Source: Candidatus Hydrogenedentota bacterium | GTDB taxonomy: Bacteria; Hydrogenedentota; Hydrogenedentia; Hydrogenedentales; JAEUWI01 | Length of the DNA stretch: 6,434 bases | NCBI GenBank assembly: GCA_030430835.1 | Contig: JAUIKJ010000175.1 | Coordinates: 1-6,434 of the forward strand | Direction of reading: 5' to 3' | Part shown: piece by piece, positions 1-6,434 of the stretch | Layout of the letters: each line of letters opens with the position of its first letter | How positions within the stretch are numbered: position 1 is the first letter of the stretch | Notes under the pieces: generated by a model | What the model saw: the letters and a program-made list of their open reading frames with translations, nothing else | The model's database searches: none | Told to the model about the DNA's origin: nothing | Made by a program: the position numbers and the translations under genes

Positions 1-124
1 AGACGCCGTCGAAGTCGCCCGTGTTGGGGTCGACGACGTCGCCGATCACCACGCGCAGGTCGTCGCGGTCCTCGACCAGGCGCTCGACCTGGTCGAACGC
101 CTGCTTGAAGCGCAGCTCGGTGTC
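1..124 (-). CDS. Anomalous left-edge block: probable fragment of an unrelated minus-strand gene, product unknown
   Basis: Read on the minus strand from about base 124 to base 2, this block gives 41 codons with no stop, and every one ends in G or C. The peptide has a natural mix of residues, with pieces such as TELRFKQAFDQVERLV, DLRVVIGDVVD and DPNTGDFDGV. In the plus frame continuous with the channel gene downstream, all 41 codons start with G or C, so only Asp, Ala, Val, Glu, Arg, Gly, His, Gln and Leu occur. That is what the shadow of a minus-strand gene with saturated GC3 looks like. I do not recognise the family. The gene runs off the left edge and its N-terminal side ends near the junction. 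A GTG at 133-131 could be a start but lacks a clear ribosome binding site. G+C is about 69% by hand count. It may instead be poorly conserved channel sequence. Confidence 0.45.
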
Positions 125-820
125 TTGTCCCACGAGCTCGCGGTCTTGCTGGGCAAGGCGCCGCGGACACCGCTGGAACTGGGCGACGACGCCTACCCAG
201 TCGTGGACGCATTGCCCCCGCTCGGGCTGCCGGCGGACCTGCTGGCACGCCGTCCCGACGTGCGCGTGGCCGGGTTGCGTTTGCAGGCCGCCGACTGGCG
301 GGTTTCCGCAGCGCGCGCCGACCGGCTCCCGGCATTGCGCATGAGTGCAGGCTTCAGTTTCAACGGCGACGAGTTTGACATGACCTTCGACAACTGGCTG
401 GCCACCTTGGCCGCCAGTGTGACCGGGCCGGTCTTCGATGCGGGACGGCGCCGGGCCGAGGTCGCGCGTACGCGTGCCGTTGTGGATGAACGGCTGAACG
501 CCTACCGCCTGGTGGTGCTGACAGCGGTGACGGAAGTGGAGAACGCCCTGGTGCAGATTGACCGCCAGCAGGCCTACATTGATGCACTGCACAAGCAGTA
601 CGCCGCGGCAGAGAACACGCACAGCGAAGCCCTGAACCGCTACCGCAAGGGGCTGAGTGATTACCTCCCCGTTCTCACGGCATTGACCAATGCCCAAGGA
701 CTGGAACGCAATATCATCCTCGCGGAGCACGACCTGTTCGTGTTGCGCGTACAACTGCATCTGGCCCTGGGCGGCGACTGGATGCGTGACGCAGCGTCCC
801 CGGCGCTGGAGGAAAAGTAG
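125..820 (+). CDS. TolC/NodT-family outer-membrane efflux channel, C-terminal half (5' end missing)
   Basis: This is the C-terminal part of an outer-membrane factor, the trimeric channel that carries RND pump substrates across the outer membrane. Family landmarks appear in order: LAVLLGKAP just after the left limit; LPADLLARRPD at 227-259, the hallmark between the two structural repeats; GPVFDAGRRR at 425-454; EVENAL at 533-550; and LALGGDW at 761-781 near the end. These match the second of the two repeats, each a pair of beta strands plus long coiled helices. A full family member has about 450-500 residues; 231 are visible here. The frame stays open to base 2, but bases 2-124 do not look like this family and lack the expected Tyr-x-x-Gly-Leu type motif, so I place the supported limit at 125. 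The TTG there is not proposed as a start. The signal peptide and any lipidation Cys are absent. The stop lies one base before the adaptor ATG, so this channel is the likely partner of the adaptor and pump. Confidence 0.85.
   Translation: MSHELAVLLGKAPRTPLELGDDAYPVVDALPPLGLPADLLARRPDVRVAGLRLQAADWRVSAARADRLPALRMSAGFSFNGDEFDMTFDNWLATLAASVTGPVFDAGRRRAEVARTRAVVDERLNAYRLVVLTAVTEVENALVQIDRQQAYIDALHKQYAAAENTHSEALNRYRKGLSDYLPVLTALTNAQGLERNIILAEHDLFVLRVQLHLALGGDWMRDAASPALEEK
808..812 (+). promoter_or_regulatory. Ribosome binding site for the adaptor gene
   Basis: GGAGG, followed by AAAA, lies nine bases before the ATG at 822 and inside the last codons of the channel gene. It decides the adaptor start. 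The same frame is open upstream with an ATG at 690, but that start would lie inside the channel gene and add residues unlike an adaptor N-terminus. Confidence 0.75.
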
Positions 821-821
821 T

Positions 822-2087
822 ATGACCGAATCGAAGTCTTCCGAGGGCGCGAAGCGTCCACCGGCCGTTGTGCGTGCGCTTGTATTCACGCTCAAGGCCG
901 TGCTGCCGATCCTGGTTCTTGTGGGCGCCTACCTGATCTATCAGGGCATGATGGCCACGGCCCCGGAGGCAACGCGCAAAACACCGACCCGCCAGGCCCG
1001 GCTGGTGGAGGTGGTCCAGGCGGAGCCCTTCCGCGAGGCGGTTATCGTCGAGGCGCGCGGTGTGGTGATGCCGGCCCATGACGTTACACTGACACCGCAG
1101 GTATCGGGCGAGATTGTGGAGATCAGCAAGGACCTGACGCCGGGCGGCCGTTTCCGGGCGGGCGACGTGCTGCTGCGCATCGACGGCCGCGACTACGACT
1201 TTGCGGTGCAGCAGCGGGAAAGCGAGGTGACCCGTGCCCGTGCGGCCCTGACCCTGGAGGAAGGCAATCAGGACGTCGCCCTGCGGGAGTACGAGTTGCT
1301 TGGCCAGGAGCTGACCGAGGCGGATCAGGCGCTCGTGTTTCGCAAGCCGCAGTTGGACACGGCCAAGGGCGACCTCGCCGCGGCGGAAGCGATGCTGCGC
1401 GATGCGCGCCTGGACCAGGAACGCACGGTGGTTAAAGCCCCCTTCGACGCGCTCGTGGTCAGCGAAAACGTGGACCTGGGCACGCGCCTGACGGCACAGA
1501 CGAGTATCGCGAGGATTGTCGGCACGGAGACCTTTTGGATCGAGTTATCGGTACCCCAGTCGGACCTGCGCTGGATCGTGCTGCCCAATGCGGAGACACC
1601 GGGATCGCGCGTGACGCTCCGTCACCCCAAAGTGTGGGGCCCAGACGCGACGCGCGAGGGCGAGATCATCCGGCTCCTGCCGGACCTGTCAGACGAGGGC
1701 CGTATGGCGCGACTGCTGGTGGCCGTCGATGATCCGATGGCCCTGAAGCCGGAGCACGATGGCAAGCCGCGCATGCTGATTGGGCAATACCTTGAGGCCG
1801 CGATTTCGGGCAAGGAAGTGGACGGCGCCGTACGCGTCGCGCGGGAGCACCTGCGCGAGGGTGATCATGTGTGGGTTATGAACGACGAAGGCCTGCTGGA
1901 AGTGCGCAGCCTTGCGGTGTTGTATCGGGATCGCGAGGCGGTGCTCGCACAGTCGGGCGTGGCGCCCGGCGAGCGCATCGTCATCACGGATTTGGCCACC
2001 GGCACGGCGGGCATGCCACTGCGCACCGCGGATGAAGCGGCCGTGGATCTGGACGTGGAAGCGAAGGCGGAGGGCCGTGACACATGA
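822..2087 (+). CDS. RND efflux periplasmic adaptor subunit (HlyD/AcrA-type membrane fusion protein)
   Basis: This 421-residue adaptor would connect the RND pump to the outer-membrane channel across the periplasm. A short basic, Ser-rich N-terminus precedes one hydrophobic segment at about residues 17-40. There is no cysteine anywhere, so it should be held by an uncleaved membrane anchor rather than by a lipid as in AcrA. The first lipoyl half-motif covers about 80-123 (GVVMPAHDVTLTPQVSGEI, then GDVLLRIDGRDY). A coiled-coil hairpin follows at about 124-200, carrying the VFRKPQL motif typical of one adaptor subgroup. The second lipoyl half starts at about 202 (TVVKAPFDALV), then come the beta-barrel (about 240-330) and membrane-proximal domain (about 335-400). 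The tail is acidic and alanine-rich. The start at 822 is supported by GGAGG nine bases upstream. The stop overlaps the pump start (ATGA), suggesting translational coupling. Substrate cannot be read from the sequence. Confidence 0.93.
   Translation: MTESKSSEGAKRPPAVVRALVFTLKAVLPILVLVGAYLIYQGMMATAPEATRKTPTRQARLVEVVQAEPFREAVIVEARGVVMPAHDVTLTPQVSGEIVEISKDLTPGGRFRAGDVLLRIDGRDYDFAVQQRESEVTRARAALTLEEGNQDVALREYELLGQELTEADQALVFRKPQLDTAKGDLAAAEAMLRDARLDQERTVVKAPFDALVVSENVDLGTRLTAQTSIARIVGTETFWIELSVPQSDLRWIVLPNAETPGSRVTLRHPKVWGPDATREGEIIRLLPDLSDEGRMARLLVAVDDPMALKPEHDGKPRMLIGQYLEAAISGKEVDGAVRVAREHLREGDHVWVMNDEGLLEVRSLAVLYRDREAVLAQSGVAPGERIVITDLATGTAGMPLRTADEAAVDLDVEAKAEGRDT
2069..2074 (+). promoter_or_regulatory. 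Ribosome binding site for the pump gene
   Basis: GGAGGG lies nine bases before the ATG at 2084 and within the last codons of the adaptor gene. It supports the start that overlaps the adaptor stop by four bases, so the pump could be translated both by reinitiation and by fresh initiation. Confidence 0.7.
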
Positions 2088-5000
2088 GCGACGCAGGCAG
2101 CAAGGGACCCATCGCGTGGATGGCGGCGCACGGCGTCGCCCCCAATATTCTTATGGCGGTGTTCATTCTGGGTGGACTGTACATGACCACTCAGATCAAG
2201 CAGGAGGTGTTTCCGGATTTCACGCCGGACACGATTACGATCACGGTCCCCTTCCCCGGGGCGAGCCCGGAAGAAGTGGAAGAGGGTGTGGTGCTCGCGA
2301 TCGAGGAAGAGATCCGCGCAGTCGAGAACGTGGACGAGATCATGGGCACCGCGGCCGAAGGCCGGGGCACCGTGGTGGTCGAAGTGCTGGCGGGGGCGGA
2401 TCTGCAGCGGGTTCATCAGGACATCAAGCAGGCGGTGGACCGCATCGACACCTTCCCCGAGGACACGCGCGAAGAAACCATCGCGATTACTTCGCGCCGG
2501 CGTTCGGTCGTGGATCTCCAGATCTTCGGCGACGTGAGCGAATGGACACTGCGCCAGGCAACGGAACAGGTTCGCGACGGGCTACTCCAGCATCCGGACA
2601 TCACGCAGGTGGACTTGGTGGGCGCACGCGAGATGGAGATCCACATCGAGATTCCGCAGGCGACCCTGCGCGAGTACGGGCTCACACTGTCGCAGGTGGG
2701 TCAGGTGGTGCAAAGCTCCGCACTGGATCGATCCGGCGGCAAGGTCGAGACGAGCGCGGGCGAGATCCTGCTGCGCGTGCAGGAGCGCCGCGACTGGGGT
2801 CGGGAATATGAGGACATTCCCATTGTGGCGCCGGCGACCGGCGCCATCGTGCGCCTCGGCGATATCGCGACGATTCGCGAGGGTTTCGAAGAATCCGATA
2901 CCTTCGCGACCTTCAACGGCAAGCGTTCCATTGGCATCAATGTAATGCGCGTGGGCGAGGAGACGCCCATCAGCGTTGCGACTGCGGTAATGGAACGGCT
3001 GCCTGCAATCATGGAATCGCTGCCGCCTGGCATCGGCTACGTGGTCACGGACGACGATTCCGAGATCTACCAGCAGCGCCTCGAACTCCTCTTGAAGAAC
3101 GGTTTTCTTGGGCTGTGTCTCGTGCTGATCATCCTGTCGTGCTTCCTGGAGTTCAAGCTGGCGTTCTGGGTGGCGATGGGCATTCCCACCTCCTTCCTGG
3201 GGGCGCTGCTCTTCCTGCCCTTCTTCGATGTCTCGATCAATATGGTGTCGATGTTCGCTTTCATCCTGGCACTGGGTATCGTGGTGGACGATGCGATCGT
3301 TGCGGGTGAGAACATCTACGAACATCGGCAACAGGGCGATGGATTCCTGAAGTCGGCAGTCCTCGGCGCCCGCGACATTGCGGTCCCCGTCACCTTCTCG
3401 ATCCTCACGAATATCGTGGCCTTTCTCCCCCTCTCCTTCGTCCCGGGCACCTTCGGCAAGATCTGGACGGTAATCCCGATCGTGGTCTCGTCGGCCTTCA
3501 TCATTTCCTGGGTAGAGGCCCTGTTCATCCTGCCGGCGCATCTGTCGCACACGAAGCCCGCACCGACCACGGGGCTCCGCGGCGCGCTGCACCGGGTACA
3601 GCGCGGCGTGGCGAGTTCGATGACCTGGTATGCGGAGAAGGTTTATGGCCCGATACTGCATACCAGCCTGCGCTGGCGCTACGTGACGGTTGCCATTCTC
3701 GCGACCATCCTGGTGACGGTGCTGACCATTCCCGGCAGCGGCCGGATGGGGTTCATCTTGATGCCGGAGGTCGAGGGCGAGTACGCACAGGCGACAGCCC
3801 GGCTCCCGGTGGGTGCGCCCGTGGAGGCTGTGGAGCGGGTACGCGACCGCCTGGTCGCATCGGCGGAGAAGGTCTTGGCGGAGAACGGCGGGGAAAAGCT
3901 TGGCATGGGCGTCTTCGCGCTGGTAAGCGAGAACGAGATCGAGGTCAATGCGCATTTGGTGGAAGCGAGCATCCGCGCCCTCTCCACGGCCGAAGTGACC
4001 AACATGTGGCGCGACAGTATCGGAGGCGAGATGCCCGGGCTGGAGATGCTCCGTTTCTCCGCGGACGCAGGCGGCCCGGGCCGCGGCCCCAAGCTTTCGG
4101 TGGAGCTCTCGCACCGGAACGTGGAAACCCTGGAGCGTGCGGCGGAAGATCTGGCGGAAATGCTCACGGAATTCGCGAATGTGAAGGACGTGGACGATGG
4201 CTATACGCCGGGCAAGGTACAGTTGGACTTCAAGGCGAACGACGAGGCGCGCAGCCTGGGCCTGGACGCAAGCATGATTGCGCGTCAGGTCCGTGCCAGC
4301 TATTACGGCGAGGAACCCATTCGCCAGCAGCGCGGCCGCAACGAAGTGACCGTCAAGGTGCGGCTCCCGGAAGAGGAACGCAGCAGCGAAGCGGACATCG
4401 AGAAGCTGATGCTTTTCACGCCGTCGGGCGGTGAAGTGCCGCTGTATCAGGTGGCGGAGGTCCAGCGCGGCCGGGCCTACACCAACATCGACCGGCGCAA
4501 CGGCCGCCGCGTGGTGACGGTGACGGCGAATGTCGAGCCGGTGAGTGAGACGAACAAGGTGCTCGGCACGCTGCAGAGCGAGTTGCTGCCCGAGTTGATG
4601 CAGGCCCATCCCGGCCTGAGTTATTCCTTCGAGGGGCGGCAGGCGGACATGCGCGACTCCATGCAGTCCTTCTACTACACTTGCACCATTGCCATGTTCA
4701 TGATCTTTGTGCTGCTGGCGGTTCCTTTCCGCAGCTATGTGCAGCCCATCATCGTGATGACGGCAATTCCGTTCGCCATTGTCGGCGCGATCCTCGGCCA
4801 TCTGCTGATGGGCTTCTCAATGTCGATTATCTCGGTCATGGGCGTCATCGCCCTGTCGGGCGTGGTGATCAACGATGCGCTGGTCATGGTCGACTATGCC
4901 AATGGCCAGATACGCAAGGGGCTGGGCGTGCGCCAAAGTATCCTGAACGCGGGCGTTCGGCGATTCCGCCCAATCATGTTGACCACTATGACGACTTTCG

Positions 5001-5236
5001 GCGGGCTCGCGCCCATGATTTTCGAGAGCAGCCGCCAGGCGCGCTTCCTGATTCCGATGGCTATCTCGCTGGGCTACGGCATCGTGTTCGCCACCTTCAT
5101 CACCTTGCTGCTGGTGCCCTGCCTGTACCTGATCGTGGACGATGCCACGCGCGGCGCCGCGGCCATTCGGCGCCTGCTCGCCGGCGAAGACCACGGCGCG
5201 GCGCCGGATAGCGGCGGGGAGATGGTTGCAAAGTAG
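2084..5236 (+). CDS. RND efflux transporter permease subunit (AcrB-like inner-membrane pump)
   Basis: This is a complete 1050-residue RND pump, almost the length of AcrB (1049). It would work as an inner-membrane trimer that exports substrates by proton antiport. The layout is the usual two-fold repeat. TM1 is at about 18-36, followed by a large periplasmic loop to about 338. TM2-TM6 lie at about 340-358, 360-380, 386-408, 432-452 and 463-487. TM7 is at about 533-552, followed by a second periplasmic loop to about 862. TM8-TM12 lie between about 864 and 1016. TM4 carries GIVVDDAIVAGEN with Asp402 and Asp403, matching the AcrB proton-relay pair Asp407/Asp408. TM10 has GVVINDALVM, so Asn930 stands near where AcrB has Lys940. 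The N-terminal VFPDFTPDTITITVPFPGAS is typical of RND pumps. It overlaps the adaptor by four bases and ends nine bases from the convergent channel gene. The substrate is unknown. The TM4 motif lacks the hallmarks of heavy-metal pumps, so an organic substrate is more likely (inference). Confidence 0.95.
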   Translation: MSDAGSKGPIAWMAAHGVAPNILMAVFILGGLYMTTQIKQEVFPDFTPDTITITVPFPGASPEEVEEGVVLAIEEEIRAVENVDEIMGTAAEGRGTVVVEVLAGADLQRVHQDIKQAVDRIDTFPEDTREETIAITSRRRSVVDLQIFGDVSEWTLRQATEQVRDGLLQHPDITQVDLVGAREMEIHIEIPQATLREYGLTLSQVGQVVQSSALDRSGGKVETSAGEILLRVQERRDWGREYEDIPIVAPATGAIVRLGDIATIREGFEESDTFATFNGKRSIGINVMRVGEETPISVATAVMERLPAIMESLPPGIGYVVTDDDSEIYQQRLELLLKNGFLGLCLVLIILSCFLEFKLAFWVAMGIPTSFLGALLFLPFFDVSINMVSMFAFILALGIVVDDAIVAGENIYEHRQQGDGFLKSAVLGARDIAVPVTFSILTNIVAFLPLSFVPGTFGKIWTVIPIVVSSAFIISWVEALFILPAHLSHTKPAPTTGLRGALHRVQRGVASSMTWYAEKVYGPILHTSLRWRYVTVAILATILVTVLTIPGSGRMGFILMPEVEGEYAQATARLPVGAPVEAVERVRDRLVASAEKVLAENGGEKLGMGVFALVSENEIEVNAHLVEASIRALSTAEVTNMWRDSIGGEMPGLEMLRFSADAGGPGRGPKLSVELSHRNVETLERAAEDLAEMLTEFANVKDVDDGYTPGKVQLDFKANDEARSLGLDASMIARQVRASYYGEEPIRQQRGRNEVTVKVRLPEEERSSEADIEKLMLFTPSGGEVPLYQVAEVQRGRAYTNIDRRNGRRVVTVTANVEPVSETNKVLGTLQSELLPELMQAHPGLSYSFEGRQADMRDSMQSFYYTCTIAMFMIFVLLAVPFRSYVQPIIVMTAIPFAIVGAILGHLLMGFSMSIISVMGVIALSGVVINDALVMVDYANGQIRKGLGVRQSILNAGVRRFRPIMLTTMTTFGGLAPMIFESSRQARFLIPMAISLGYGIVFATFITLLLVPCLYLIVDDATRGAAAIRRLLAGEDHGAAPDSGGEMVAK

Positions 5237-5258
5237 ACGACGACCTCAGTCGTCCGTC
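5236..5258. terminator. Hairpin between convergent stop codons, possible bidirectional terminator
   Basis: GACGAC (5239-5244) and GTCGTC (5249-5254) can form a six-base-pair stem around a four-base loop, CTCA. Three more pairs (5236-5238 with 5256-5258) can form if C5255 bulges out. The loop and its edge hold the stop codon of the minus-strand channel gene (5246-5248), and the base of the stem touches the pump's TAG. Neither strand has a T-tract, so this is not a classical intrinsic terminator. It may only damp read-through, or be chance in G+C-rich DNA. Confidence 0.35.
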
Positions 5259-6434
5259 GCCACCGGCACATCGTTCCACCCACCACCCAGGGCCTTGTAG
5301 AGGGCGATGAGGTTGACCAACACCTGGCTCTCACTCTGAAGCAGGCGGTCTTCCGCATCGAAGACCGTGGCCTGCGCGGTAAGCACGCTGAGGAAGTCTT
5401 CGAGACCGATGGTGTAGCGCTCGTTTGCAAGGCGTACGGCCCGCTGGTTCGCAGCGACGGCCTCGGCCAGTGCGGCGCGGCGATCCTGCTCTCGGGCAAA
5501 GGACACCAGACCGTTCTCGACTTCCTCCAGTGCGAGCAGGATACGCTGCTCGTAGGTGTAGAGCGCCTGCTCCTGACGCAGGTTTTGGATGTCGATATTC
5601 GCGCGGATGCGTCCGCCCTCGAAGATGGGAATACTCACGCCAGGGCCGATGGACCAGGCCTGGTTAACGCGATCCAGCATGCCGGAGCCCAGGCCGATGG
5701 ACTGGGTACCGAGTGCACCGGTCAAGGTAAATTTGGGAAAGCGCTCCGCGATGGCGGCACCGATGCGTGCCGTGGCTGCGGCCAGTTCCCGCTCCGATGC
5801 GCGGATGTCGGGTCGGCGCTGTAAGAGGTCGCTGGGCAGGCCGACGGGTACGTCCGCCGGTGCCGCGGGCAGCGCGGCCTCCTCGGCCAGCACACCGGCA
5901 AGCGCCCCCGGCCCTTCCCCGACGAGCACCCCCAGGCGATGCAGCGCCGTCTCGCGCTGGGTCTGTAAGAGCGGCACTTGCGACTGGCTGGCAGACAGCT
6001 GTGCCTCGGCGCGCACGGCATCGAACTCACTGCTGAGCCCGGCGTCGTAGCGCGCGCGGGTGAGGCGCACGGTGTCCTGCTGGGCGGCAATATTGCGCTG
6101 TGCAATGCCAAGCCGCCCCTGGGCCACACGGTAATCGATATAGTTCAAGGCCACTTCTGCGGCAAGCGTCACGTAGAGGTTGCGCATGCGCTCGGTTTCG
6201 GCTTCGATGGCGGCATCTGCAGCCTCCACCGACCGGGCGACGCGTCCGAAGAAGTCAATCTCCCAGGAGGCATCGAAGCCGAAGGCGAAGACATCCTGCT
6301 GCCGGTCGGGCGCACGGTCTCCCGTGGGCGACACGGTAATCCCGGTCGTCGTTCCGGCGGCGGAGGTCGTACGTGTGATCGTCGCGTTCTCCCCGCGAAT
6401 GGACACACTCCGGCTCAGACCGCCGGGGCCAGCA
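5246..6434 (-). CDS. NodT-family efflux transporter outer-membrane subunit (5' end beyond the window)
   Basis: This is a second outer-membrane channel of the TolC/NodT type, transcribed towards the pump gene. 395 residues are visible and the frame is open to the right edge. A GTG at 6406-6404 is in frame, but the protein already matches the family before it, so the true start should lie outside the window. Landmarks in protein order: WEIDFFGRVARSVEAA, the start of the first helical repeat; RARYDAGLSSEFD; LGVLVGEGP; LPSDLLQRRPD (5839-5807), between the repeats; IGPGVSIPIFEGGRIRA; LALEEVENGL; RYTIGLEDFLSVLTAQ; and LGGGWNDVP at the C-terminus. About 60-110 N-terminal residues, including the signal peptide and probable lipidation Cys, are missing (family expectation). 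It shares these hallmarks with the channel at the left edge but differs clearly elsewhere, so it is a divergent paralogue, not a recent copy. Its partner could be this pump or genes to the right. Confidence 0.92.
   Translation of the reverse strand, partial: AGPGGLSRSVSIRGENATITRTTSAAGTTTGITVSPTGDRAPDRQQDVFAFGFDASWEIDFFGRVARSVEAADAAIEAETERMRNLYVTLAAEVALNYIDYRVAQGRLGIAQRNIAAQQDTVRLTRARYDAGLSSEFDAVRAEAQLSASQSQVPLLQTQRETALHRLGVLVGEGPGALAGVLAEEAALPAAPADVPVGLPSDLLQRRPDIRASERELAAATARIGAAIAERFPKFTLTGALGTQSIGLGSGMLDRVNQAWSIGPGVSIPIFEGGRIRANIDIQNLRQEQALYTYEQRILLALEEVENGLVSFAREQDRRAALAEAVAANQRAVRLANERYTIGLEDFLSVLTAQATVFDAEDRLLQSESQVLVNLIALYKALGGGWNDVPVATDD

Noticed and set aside
125..127. TTG as a possible start of the left-hand channel gene
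   Set aside because: It sits in the middle of the family's conserved fold. A protein starting there would lack the signal peptide and the whole first repeat. It marks only where family similarity becomes convincing.
690..821. An upstream ATG in the adaptor frame, giving a 465-residue protein
   Set aside because: The extra 44 residues overlap the conserved C-terminus of the channel gene and do not look like an adaptor N-terminus. The ATG at 822 has a well-spaced GGAGG.
1865..2416. A 183-codon minus-strand frame across the adaptor-pump junction
   Set aside because: It is antisense to two well-supported genes and its composition is that of a shadow frame in G+C-rich DNA.
1912..2811. A 299-codon plus-strand frame across the adaptor-pump junction
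   Set aside because: It is a shifted reading of the adaptor and pump, rich in Gly, Arg and His with no recognisable domain.
2582..4801. A 739-codon open frame on the minus strand inside the pump gene
   Set aside because: It lies codon-for-codon opposite the pump frame and stays open because the pump uses no TTA, CTA or TCA codons there. Its product is overloaded with His, Arg, Asp and Gln and has no recognisable domain, while the plus strand encodes a full RND pump.
6404..6406. GTG as a possible start of the minus-strand channel
   Set aside because: The open frame continues to the window edge, and the visible protein begins well inside the family's N-terminal region, so the true start should be further right.

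Overview
The window is a G+C-rich stretch (roughly 64% by eye) of almost wall-to-wall coding DNA. It holds most of a tripartite RND (resistance-nodulation-division) efflux locus from a Gram-negative bacterium. Outer-membrane channels plus an RND pump imply a double membrane, and the general look fits a proteobacterium, possibly gammaproteobacterial. That placement is an inference; no rRNA or marker gene is present.

Layout, left to right. (1) Bases 1 to about 124 are anomalous. They are open in the frame of the downstream channel gene but look like a fragment of an unrelated gene read on the minus strand. (2) Bases 125-820 (+) are the C-terminal half of a TolC/NodT-type outer-membrane channel. 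(3) Bases 822-2087 (+) are a complete periplasmic adaptor (membrane fusion protein). (4) Bases 2084-5236 (+) are a complete RND inner-membrane pump of 1050 residues. (5) Bases 5246-6434 (-) are a second TolC/NodT-type channel, convergent with the pump gene, its N-terminus cut by the right edge.

The three plus-strand genes look like one operon. The channel stop is one base from the adaptor ATG, the adaptor and pump overlap by four bases (ATGA), and each internal start has a good Shine-Dalgarno sequence. Together they would make a proton-driven pump spanning both membranes: the RND trimer in the inner membrane, the adaptor bridging the periplasm, and the TolC-like channel in the outer membrane. 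The second, convergent channel may serve this pump too, or belong to another system beyond the right edge.

No gap between genes exceeds 10 bases apart from the disputed left edge. I see no promoter, RNA gene, mobile element or CRISPR array. The efflux genes belong to known families and I do not see a new system. The most noteworthy signal is the left-edge discontinuity, which may be an assembly chimera or a real rearrangement that truncated the first channel gene.
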